Shown in pieces: positions 6,844 through 12,880 of a DNA stretch of 12,880 nucleotides (positions within the stretch are counted from its first letter, which is position 1; every line of letters starts with the position of its first letter). The DNA is from Flavobacteriales bacterium UBA1995. Its GTDB lineage: Bacteria; Bacteroidota; Bacteroidia; Flavobacteriales_D; Sanyastnellaceae. The position numbers and the translations under genes are program-made. The notes beneath the pieces are model-generated. The model saw nothing but the letters and a program-made list of their open reading frames with translations, had not been told where the DNA came from and made no database searches. Location of the stretch: NCBI GenBank assembly GCA_002336475.1, contig DDCX01000086.1, positions 8,648 through 21,527 on the forward strand, given 5' to 3'.

Positions 6844-9042
6844 TTAGAGGTTTTCACGAAGGAAGTCCAGCATCATATCAAAAAGGTGCAGGCGGGTGTT
6901 GTCTCCGTAAATGCCATGGTTCCTGTTGGGGTAGGCAAAGAAATCAAAGTCCTTACCCTCTGCCACGAGGGCATCGACCATCTCCATGGCATTCTGAAAG
7001 TGCACATTGTCATCGGCAGAACCGTGGACCAACAGGAGTTCGCCCTTGAGCTTCTCCGCGTGGTTGATCGGGCTGTTGTCATCATAGCCGTCGGCATTCT
7101 CTTGTGGAGTGCGCATGAAACGCTCGGTGTAGATGCTGTCATAGAAGCGCCAGTTGGTCACCGGAGCCACAGAGATACCCGCCGCATAGTGGTCGGCCCC
7201 TTTGGTCATGGCCAGCAGCGTCATGTAACCGCCATAGCTCCAGCCTTGTATGCCAATGCGGTCGCCGTCGATGTAATCCTTGGCACTGAGGTGTTCGGCC
7301 AAATCAATGAAATCCTCGGTCTCAAGCTTGCCCAGCTGCAGGTAGGTGCTGTGCTCGAAATCCCGGCCGCGCTTGGGCGTGCCACGGGGATCGCAACTCA
7401 CCACGATGTACCCTTCTTGGCACAGCAAGTTGTGCCAATAGAACGTCGTTCCGCCCCAGCTGTCGTTGACTGTATTCACGCCCGGACCTCCATAAATGGC
7501 CACGTAAACCGGATATTGCTTCTCTGGATCGAAGTCTGTGGGCTTCATCATCCAGCAGTTCAAGTCCTCGCCCGCATCGTCCGTGAAGGTGAAGAATTCA
7601 CGGGGGGATACCGCGTAACTCGACAGCGTCTCGCGCAGCCCGGCATTGTCGCGCAGCATTCGGATCTCCTTCCACTTTCTGTCGCGCAACACATAACGCG
7701 GCGGGGTGCCGGCATCGCTGTGGTCATGGATGGCGTAATCAAAGGTCTTGCTCCATCGCACCCCATGGGTTCCCGGTGTCTCGTCCAACACCGTCATGCG
7801 CCCCTTGAGGTCCACCTTGGCTTCGTGATCCTGGGTGGCCCCCGCCCAAGAACCCGAGAAATAGACCACCTTTCTCTTGGCGTCATACCCGTGCACCGAA
7901 GTGATGTCCCAGGCACCTGAGGTCAAGGGCTTGCGGTCGTCTCCCATGACGTGATAGAGGTGGTTGTAACCGTCCATCATGCTGGTCATCAAGAAGGAGC
8001 CGTCACCCAAGAAGGTAAAGTTGTCCTGCACCGGGACGTGGGTGGCCGCTTCCTCCACAAACATCATCTCCGCCTCGGGAGCCTCCTCGCCAGCAGCCCC
8101 CATGTTGAAGCGCATCAGCTCCATTTTGTTTTGGTGGCGGTTCATCCGCATCACCATCAGGTTTTCCGTGGAACCCATCCACATGATGCGGGGGATGTAA
8201 TGGTCACCATCGACTTTTGCGAGCTCCACCGTGCGGGCCGAATTGACATCCACTGCATGGATGCTCACCTCGGAATTGATTTCACCCGCCTTGGGATATT
8301 TAAATGTGTATGGGTCGGGGTACAGGCTCCCGTACATGGGCATTCCAAATTCCCTCACCGCAGATTCATCGAACCTGTAGTAGGCGATGCGCTGGCCATT
8401 GGGTGACCAGAAAAAGCCACGGTCTTTGCCGAACTCCTCTTCATAGACCCAGTCCGACGCCCCATTGATCACCTCATTCCAACGGCCGTCAGTGGTCAAT
8501 TGGACCGGAGCACTTCCATTGTCAAGCGACACCACCCAGAGGTTGTTGTCGCGGACGTAGGCCACCTTGTCGCCGGTGGGCGAGAATGTCGCCAAGCGCA
8601 CCTTGGCCTCATCGGCCAGCAGTGGCTGACCAGCGTCCTCACTGCCCATGCGGTACACGTGATAACTGGCAGAGTAGCTGTGGCGGTAAATCGATTCATG
8701 ACCGCTGCTCACCAAAAGCTGTTGCTCATCCGCAGAGAATTGATACCCTGAAATGCGGCCCGGACCACCGTAGATGTCGGTGCTCTTGGCCAAGGTGTCC
8801 ACAGCCTCTCCGGTGCGGTAAGCGTATTTCACCACGGCATTGCCGTCTTCGGTGGATTCCAAGCTGGTGTAATGCACGCCGTCGGCCATCGACCGGATGC
8901 CATAGACGCCTTCAGACCTGAAGGTGGAACTGTACCAAATTTTTTCGTTGGACCAGCGCTCAGTGGGAACCGTGTTCTTTTGAGCAAGGGAAGAGAAGGT
9001 GGAAAGCACGGCCAATGAGGCCAAAAAGAATGCCGTTCGCAT
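6844..9042 (-). CDS. Dipeptidyl peptidase IV (S9B family), secreted
   Basis: This serine exopeptidase removes X-Pro or X-Ala dipeptides from peptide N termini outside the cytoplasm. The 732 residues match the family. A signal peptide is present (MRTAFFLASL...SLAQ, 1-21). The beta-propeller part (about 30-480) carries DWVYEEEFG (197-205), holding the double-Glu pair that binds the substrate amino terminus (Glu202/Glu203). The alpha/beta-hydrolase part has YGGPG (517-521), nucleophile GWSYGG (Ser602), the acid in SADDNVHF (probably Asp677) and His709 in NRNHGI. The start was set at ATG 9042 because the 102 upstream in-frame residues overlap the divergent oxidase gene and the signal peptide begins here. 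Its neighbour downstream is a POT peptide importer, which could take up the released dipeptides. No missing catalytic residue was seen. Confidence 0.96.
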   Translation of the reverse strand: MRTAFFLASLAVLSTFSSLAQKNTVPTERWSNEKIWYSSTFRSEGVYGIRSMADGVHYTSLESTEDGNAVVKYAYRTGEAVDTLAKSTDIYGGPGRISGYQFSADEQQLLVSSGHESIYRHSYSASYHVYRMGSEDAGQPLLADEAKVRLATFSPTGDKVAYVRDNNLWVVSLDNGSAPVQLTTDGRWNEVINGASDWVYEEEFGKDRGFFWSPNGQRIAYYRFDESAVREFGMPMYGSLYPDPYTFKYPKAGEINSEVSIHAVDVNSARTVELAKVDGDHYIPRIMWMGSTENLMVMRMNRHQNKMELMRFNMGAAGEEAPEAEMMFVEEAATHVPVQDNFTFLGDGSFLMTSMMDGYNHLYHVMGDDRKPLTSGAWDITSVHGYDAKRKVVYFSGSWAGATQDHEAKVDLKGRMTVLDETPGTHGVRWSKTFDYAIHDHSDAGTPPRYVLRDRKWKEIRMLRDNAGLRETLSSYAVSPREFFTFTDDAGEDLNCWMMKPTDFDPEKQYPVYVAIYGGPGVNTVNDSWGGTTFYWHNLLCQEGYIVVSCDPRGTPKRGRDFEHSTYLQLGKLETEDFIDLAEHLSAKDYIDGDRIGIQGWSYGGYMTLLAMTKGADHYAAGISVAPVTNWRFYDSIYTERFMRTPQENADGYDDNSPINHAEKLKGELLLVHGSADDNVHFQNAMEMVDALVAEGKDFDFFAYPNRNHGIYGDNTRLHLFDMMLDFLRENL

Positions 9043-9066
9043 GGTTGTGAATATTCGCAGGTAGAA

Positions 9067-9086
9067 GATGGGAAACGGTACCCATC
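9067..9086. promoter_or_regulatory. Inverted repeat in the divergent promoter gap
   Basis: GATGGG (9067-9072) and CCCATC (9081-9086) form a 6-bp inverted repeat with an 8-bp spacer, roughly centred in the 65-bp gap between the divergent dipeptidyl peptidase and FAD-oxidase genes. It could be an operator. Nearby, TTAATTTG on the minus strand (9101-9094) is one mismatch from TAnnTTTG. There is no direct evidence of function. Confidence 0.25.
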
Positions 9087-9107
9087 GGTGTGGCAAATTA
9101 AGCCCCC

Positions 9108-10553
9108 ATGACGACGCGTACTTCGACACCTCCTCCACAATCTCCATTGGGCAGGCAATTGGCTGCGGAAATTCCAGGCCTCGAAGTCCGGGACACCCCT
9201 GAATTTTTGGATGCCCACAGCCGCGACCATACCGAAGACCTTCAGTTTTTGCCAGATGTTGTGGTCCTGCCCGCAAACACATCCCAGGTGAGCGCGGTGC
9301 TTCAATGGGCCTCCCAACAGCGCATTCCCGTGACAGCCTCAGGGGCATGGACAGGCCTCAGCGGAGGCGCCCTTCCGGTCAAGGGGGGCATCGGCTTGAG
9401 CACCAAACGCCTGAACCGCATTCTCAAAATCGACGAGCTCCACCACCAACTCGTGGTCCAGCCCGGGGTGATCGTCCAAGAGATGCAAGAGGCCGTCCAA
9501 GAAAAGGGGCTCTTCTATGCCGTCGATCCGGCGAGCCGTGGCACCTGCACCATAGGCGGGAACCTGGCCGAAAACAGCGGCGGCCCTCGGGCTGTCAAAT
9601 ACGGGGTGACCAAGGATTGGGTGCTCAACCTCGAAGTCGTGCTGGCCGACGGCACCATCATCAGGACAGGAGCTGACACCTTGAAGAACAGCACCGGATA
9701 CAACGTGACCCAACTCATGGTGGGCTCCGAAGGCACGTTGGGCATCATCACAGAGGCCACCCTCAAACTCTTGCCCTGGCCGCGTTACAACGCCCTGCTC
9801 TTGGTGCCCTTTTCCCAAGCTGCCGATGCCTGCGCTGCGGTAGCGGGCCTCTTTCACGATGGCAACCAACCCAGCGCGCTTGAATTCATGGAGCGGGCCG
9901 CCATTGAACTGGCCATGGATTTCACGGGCGATCGGCAATTGCCCTTGGCCGATGACACCGCAGCCCACCTCCTGATCGAAGTAGATGGGTTTCAGGAAGA
10001 AGACCTCATGCCCCAATTGGAGCGGGTCGCGGCGAGCTTGGAGCGGTTCAATCCAAGTGAGCCGCTGATGGCCATGGATGCCGCCGGCAAAGACCAACTG
10101 TGGAACCTCCGACGCAAAGTAGGAGAGGCCGTCAAAGCACATTCCACCTACAAGGAGGAGGACACCGTCGTCCCCCGCGGTCATTTACCCGCGCTGCTCG
10201 AGGCCGTGAAAAAAACAGGCAAAGCGTATGGATTTGAAAGCATTTGCTACGGCCATGCCGGAGACGGCAACCTGCACGTCAACATTTTGAAAGGAAGCCT
10301 CAGCGACGCCATTTGGGACGAGTCCCTGCCCGAGGCCATCCGCACCATCTTCAAAGAGGTCGTGGGGCTCGGCGGCACCATCAGCGGAGAACACGGCATC
10401 GGGTGGGTCCAAAAACCCTACATGAATGTGCGGTTTAGCCCTGCTGAACTGGCCCTGCAGCGGCGCATCAAAGACGCATTTGACCCTGTCCACATACTGA
10501 ACCCGGATAAGATACTGCCCGAGGATGCAGGGAATTCAAGGGAAACCGCTTGA
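9108..10553 (+). CDS. FAD-linked oxidase, GlcD / D-lactate dehydrogenase type
   Basis: This flavoprotein oxidises a 2-hydroxy acid such as D-lactate or glycolate to the 2-oxo acid; the exact substrate is not readable. The 481 residues match the GlcD family. The FAD-binding PP-loop region is SGAWTGLSGGALP (78-90), followed by IGGNLAENSGGPRAVKYGVT (149-168) and LMVGSEGTLGIITEATLKLLP (203-223). The C-terminal FAD-oxidase domain has YGHAGDGNLH (381-390), whose two His are probable metal ligands, and SGEHGIG (426-432). There is no Fe-S cysteine cluster or glcF neighbour, so it appears to be a stand-alone subunit that passes electrons to the quinone pool or another carrier; that is inference. It starts at ATG 9108, 65 bp from the divergent peptidase, and ends 24 bp before fabI, so the two may be co-transcribed despite unrelated roles. 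Confidence 0.93.
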   Translation: MTTRTSTPPPQSPLGRQLAAEIPGLEVRDTPEFLDAHSRDHTEDLQFLPDVVVLPANTSQVSAVLQWASQQRIPVTASGAWTGLSGGALPVKGGIGLSTKRLNRILKIDELHHQLVVQPGVIVQEMQEAVQEKGLFYAVDPASRGTCTIGGNLAENSGGPRAVKYGVTKDWVLNLEVVLADGTIIRTGADTLKNSTGYNVTQLMVGSEGTLGIITEATLKLLPWPRYNALLLVPFSQAADACAAVAGLFHDGNQPSALEFMERAAIELAMDFTGDRQLPLADDTAAHLLIEVDGFQEEDLMPQLERVAASLERFNPSEPLMAMDAAGKDQLWNLRRKVGEAVKAHSTYKEEDTVVPRGHLPALLEAVKKTGKAYGFESICYGHAGDGNLHVNILKGSLSDAIWDESLPEAIRTIFKEVVGLGGTISGEHGIGWVQKPYMNVRFSPAELALQRRIKDAFDPVHILNPDKILPEDAGNSRETA

Positions 10554-10554
10554 T

Positions 10555-10575
10555 TTGCGTTTCCAACGAACGCAA
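10555..10575 (+). promoter_or_regulatory. Perfect dyad directly before the fabI start codon
   Basis: TTGCGTT (10555-10561), a 7-nt spacer and AACGCAA (10569-10575) form a perfect 7-bp inverted repeat ending two bases before the fabI ATG. As RNA it would place a hairpin in the ribosome-binding region; as DNA it could be an operator. No U tract follows, so it is not a terminator. Related TTTGC/GCAAA half-sites recur before thrA. Confidence 0.45.
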
Positions 10576-10577
10576 CC

Positions 10578-11396
10578 ATGAACCTCCTCGAAGGCAAGAA
10601 GGGCATCATTTTCGGTGCCCTCAACGACATGTCCATCGCCTGGAAGACGGCAGAGACCGTGCACCGGATGGGTGCCGACATCGTCTTGACCAACGCCCCC
10701 GTCGCTATGCGCATGGGCGAAATCCACAAACTGGCCGAAGCTTGCGGCAATGCGCCCGTGATCCCCGCAGACGCCACGAGCGTAGAAGACCTCAAAGCCC
10801 TCTTCGAAGGCGCCATGGAACACTTTGGCGGCCAAGTCGACTTTGTGCTGCACTCGATCGGGATGTCGCCCAACGTGCGCAAGGGAAAGCACTACACCGG
10901 CCTCAACTACAGCTACCTCGAGAAGACCTTTGACGTGAGCGCAGTGAGCCTGCACAAGACCCTGCAAACGGCCATGGAGCTCGACGCCATCAGCGAATGG
11001 GGCAGCGTGGTCGGATTGAGCTACATCGCCGCCCAGCGCACCTTTCCCGATTACGGGGACATGGCCGATGCCAAGAGCCTGCTCGAAAGCATCGCCCGCA
11101 GCTTTGGATACCATTACGGCGTCCAGAAGAAAGTCCGCATCAACACGGTGAGCCAATCGCCCACCGTCACCACTGCGGGCAGTGGCGTGAAAGGGTTCGA
11201 TGAATTTGTCTCATACAGCGAAGCCATGAGCCCGCTGGGCAACGCCGACGGACAAGCCTGTGCCGACTACTGTGCGACCCTGTTTAGCGACCTCACGCGC
11301 TATGTGACCATGCAGAACCTGTTCCACGACGGCGGCTTCTCCAACACTGGAGTCAGCATGGAGGTCATCTCCAAGTTTGCCAAAGAAGAAGGCTGA
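10578..11396 (+). CDS. fabI: Enoyl-[acyl-carrier-protein] reductase (NADH), FabI
   Basis: FabI catalyses the last reduction of each fatty acid elongation round in the cytoplasm, turning trans-2-enoyl-ACP to acyl-ACP. The 272 residues are slightly longer than E. coli FabI (262). The N-terminal dinucleotide-binding motif is GIIFGALNDMSIAW (9-22), matching the SIA-type loop of FabI rather than a classical SDR. HSIGMSP (92-98) fits the HSI(G/A) cofactor segment. The catalytic pair is in the Y-x6-K arrangement: Tyr159 (PDYGDMADAK) and Lys166, with the upstream Tyr149 (LSYIAAQRT). The C-terminal substrate loop and DGGFSNTG (251-258) are also typical. The start at ATG 10578 is supported by MNLLEGKKGI, where the domain begins. 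It is 24 bp from the oxidase gene, with a perfect dyad in that gap. Confidence 0.96.
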   Translation: MNLLEGKKGIIFGALNDMSIAWKTAETVHRMGADIVLTNAPVAMRMGEIHKLAEACGNAPVIPADATSVEDLKALFEGAMEHFGGQVDFVLHSIGMSPNVRKGKHYTGLNYSYLEKTFDVSAVSLHKTLQTAMELDAISEWGSVVGLSYIAAQRTFPDYGDMADAKSLLESIARSFGYHYGVQKKVRINTVSQSPTVTTAGSGVKGFDEFVSYSEAMSPLGNADGQACADYCATLFSDLTRYVTMQNLFHDGGFSNTGVSMEVISKFAKEEG

Positions 11397-11402
11397 CCGG
11401 GC

Positions 11403-11432
11403 TTTGCGGCGTAAATTTTATACGCAAACCGC
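11403..11432. promoter_or_regulatory. AT-rich dyad upstream of thrA
   Basis: In the 84-bp gap between fabI and thrA, GCGTA (11409-11413) and TACGC (11421-11425) flank AATTTTA. Further pairing is possible between TTTGC (11403-11407) and GCAAA (11424-11428), or between GCGG (11406-11409) and CCGC (11429-11432), so two alternative hairpins exist. TAAATTTT (11412-11419) is one mismatch from TAnnTTTG and may be the thrA -7 box, but no clear -33 element was found. No U tract makes this a fabI terminator, and no Thr/Ile-rich leader peptide is visible. Confidence 0.35.
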
Positions 11433-11480
11433 AACATCCCAGCCTCCTATGCGTAGGGTGGTATCCAAACGGCTCCTGCC

Positions 11481-12880
11481 ATGCAGATCCTAAAATTCGG
11501 AGGTTCATCCGTCGCCAATCCTGACCGCATCCGCGCGTGCGGCCGCGTTTTGTTGCACAAGCGGCGCACCGAAGGCTACCGCGCGATGGTGGTGTGCTCC
11601 GCCTTGGGCGGCATTACCGATGCCCTCACGCAAGCTGGACATCTGGCCCAGCAAGGCGATGGCGACTACCGCGTCGTGGCCCGTGACATCCGGGACCGCC
11701 ACATCCAATGTGCATTAGACCTCCTGGACTCCAGCACCTATGCGGCCATTGAAGCCGAACTCAAAGAGCGCCTGAGTCACTTGGACGACCTGCTCTACGG
11801 CATCTACCTGCTCCGCGAGGCCAGTGCCCGGACCAACGACGAACTCACCGGACTGGGCGAACGCCTGTCGGTTCCCATCCTTTGGGGCCATTGCCATGAC
11901 CTTGGGTTCAAGCCCCAAAGGCTCGACGCCCTCGAGCTCATGTGCACCGATGACCAATACGGCGCAGCGCGGCTCGACGTGCACGCCTCGCAAGACCGGT
12001 TTGCCCATGCAGGCTTCGACGACGGAGACTTGTTCCTCATGGAGGGCTTCATCGGAAGCGCCCCCGACGGCACCCCCACGACCTTGGGCAGGGGAGGCAG
12101 CGACCTGAGCGCCGCCTATGCCGCTTGCTTCCTCGACGCTGCAGTATTGGAAAAATGGACCGATGTGGCAGGAATGATGACCGCCGATCCCCGCGTGGTC
12201 CCTTCGGCCCGCGTCATCGACGAGCTCAGCTACGCCGAAGCCATGGAGCTCTGCCATTTCGGTGCGAAGGTGGTCTTCCCGCCCACCGTGGCACAGCTTT
12301 CGGAAAAAGACATCCCCATGCACGTCCGGCTCACGGACGACCCCGAAAGCAGCGGCACCCAAATCCTGCCCCCAGCAAAGCGGTCAGACGCCCCACTTTC
12401 CAACCGTGGCGTGGCCGGATTGAGCACCCTCAAAAACATCACCCTCATCACCGTCAGCGGCGGGGGCATGGTCGGCGTACCCGGCTTTTCCCGCCGGCTG
12501 TTTACAGCCTTGTCTTTGGCCGGAGTCAATGTGGTCCTGGTGTCTCAAGGCTCCTCGGAACACGCCATTTCCATCGCTGTGGCTGATGCCGATGCCCACG
12601 GCGCCAAAAAGGCATTGAATGAAGAGTTTGGTGCTGACCAGCAACTGGGCCGCATCGGACCGCTCGTCGTCGAATCCGGATTTGCCATCGTGGCCCTTGT
12701 CGGAGACGGCATGCGCCAGCAAAGCGGCATCGCCGGCCGCGCCTTTGGCACCCTCGGCCGCAATGGCATCAGCATCCGGGCCATCAGCCAAGGCTCCACC
12801 GAGCGCAACATCAGCATCGTCATCGATGCCAAGCACGAGCGCAAGGCCCTGCAATCCTTGCACCAATCGTTCTTCGAAAC
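11481..12880 (+). CDS. thrA: Bifunctional aspartate kinase / homoserine dehydrogenase, 5' part (cut by window edge)
   Basis: 466 codons are visible without a stop. The N-terminal half phosphorylates aspartate; the missing C-terminal half should reduce aspartate semialdehyde to homoserine for threonine and methionine synthesis. Kinase motifs are KFGGSSV (5-11), the TNDELTGLGERLS region (118-130), TTLGRGGSDLSAA (200-212), WTDVAGMMTADPR (226-238) and FGAKVVFPPTV (260-270). Two ACT-type regulatory units follow: VSGGGMVGVPG (325-335) with SQGSSEHAISIAV (355-367), and GISIRAISQGSTERNISIVI (429-448). This arrangement, ending with HQSFFE, is that of ThrA-type fusions rather than a monofunctional LysC. 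Feedback control by threonine is usual in the family. The ATG at 11481 is the only in-frame start; a TAG lies upstream at 11454. The homoserine dehydrogenase domain is inferred, not seen. Confidence 0.93.
   Translation, partial: MQILKFGGSSVANPDRIRACGRVLLHKRRTEGYRAMVVCSALGGITDALTQAGHLAQQGDGDYRVVARDIRDRHIQCALDLLDSSTYAAIEAELKERLSHLDDLLYGIYLLREASARTNDELTGLGERLSVPILWGHCHDLGFKPQRLDALELMCTDDQYGAARLDVHASQDRFAHAGFDDGDLFLMEGFIGSAPDGTPTTLGRGGSDLSAAYAACFLDAAVLEKWTDVAGMMTADPRVVPSARVIDELSYAEAMELCHFGAKVVFPPTVAQLSEKDIPMHVRLTDDPESSGTQILPPAKRSDAPLSNRGVAGLSTLKNITLITVSGGGMVGVPGFSRRLFTALSLAGVNVVLVSQGSSEHAISIAVADADAHGAKKALNEEFGADQQLGRIGPLVVESGFAIVALVGDGMRQQSGIAGRAFGTLGRNGISIRAISQGSTERNISIVIDAKHERKALQSLHQSFFE

Noticed and set aside
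6886..7920. Long plus-strand open frame (344 codons) antisense to dipeptidyl peptidase IV
   Set aside because: It lies wholly inside a gene with complete S9B motifs. Its translation is His/Val-rich with no recognisable domain, the usual shadow frame in GC-rich DNA.
9043..9348. 102-residue N-terminal extension of dipeptidyl peptidase IV
   Set aside because: It overlaps the divergent oxidase gene and would bury the clear signal peptide that starts at ATG 9042.
9339..10184. Minus-strand open frame (281 codons) inside the FAD-linked oxidase
   Set aside because: The sense frame carries all GlcD-family motifs through this region; the antisense translation shows no family features.
11449..11493. 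Short ORF (14 codons, MRRVVSKRLLPCRS) upstream of thrA as a leader peptide for attenuation
   Set aside because: It has no threonine or isoleucine codons, overlaps the thrA start out of frame, and no terminator/antiterminator pair was found.
11715..12362. Minus-strand open frame (215 codons) inside thrA
   Set aside because: The aspartate kinase motifs are continuous in the sense frame; this is a shadow.
1..12880. Search for defence systems, phage or transposon genes, CRISPR arrays and tRNA-borne integration sites
   Set aside because: All recognisable genes are core metabolism or transport, no repeat array or transposase is present, and the tRNA is flanked by a normal gene on the visible side.

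Overview
This window looks like ordinary chromosome from a member of the Bacteroidota, probably a relatively GC-rich lineage near Flavobacteriales/Cryomorphaceae; that placement is inference. Three things support it. The tRNA-Ser gene has an exact TAnnTTTG promoter box with an upstream TTTG element, the arrangement typical of this phylum. There are no Shine-Dalgarno sequences at most starts. The gene families are also typical: DUF5715, a Bacteroidota-type crotonase, a fused aspartate kinase/homoserine dehydrogenase, and a secreted dipeptidyl peptidase IV. Spacing is tight, and no stretch above 300 bases lacks a gene.

Layout. At the left edge is a tRNA-Ser(UGA) on the minus strand, cut by the window, with its promoter. 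A plus-strand membrane fatty acid hydroxylase/sterol desaturase (about 147-1364) follows. A long minus-strand block covers 9042 to 1286. In transcription order it holds dipeptidyl peptidase IV, a POT-family peptide/H+ symporter, a secreted thioredoxin-fold protein, citrate synthase (gltA), a crotonase, a DUF5715 peptidase-like protein, and a 69-residue small protein. Hairpins after the POT gene and after the thioredoxin gene divide the block into transcription units. Within the last unit, gltA/crotonase are joined by a TGATG overlap and DUF5715/small protein by an ATGA overlap. From 9108 onward the plus strand carries a GlcD-type FAD-linked oxidase, enoyl-ACP reductase (fabI) and bifunctional aspartate kinase/homoserine dehydrogenase (thrA), which runs off the right edge.

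Functions that fit together: the dipeptidyl peptidase plus POT transporter look like an extracytoplasmic peptide-scavenging pair. gltA and the crotonase are translationally coupled and link the TCA cycle to acyl-CoA metabolism. fabI and thrA are core biosynthetic genes.

I found no phage, transposon, CRISPR, toxin-antitoxin or defence module. The points most worth a second look are the small protein overlapping two neighbours, the crotonase lacking one of the two canonical glutamates, and the dyads just upstream of fabI and thrA.
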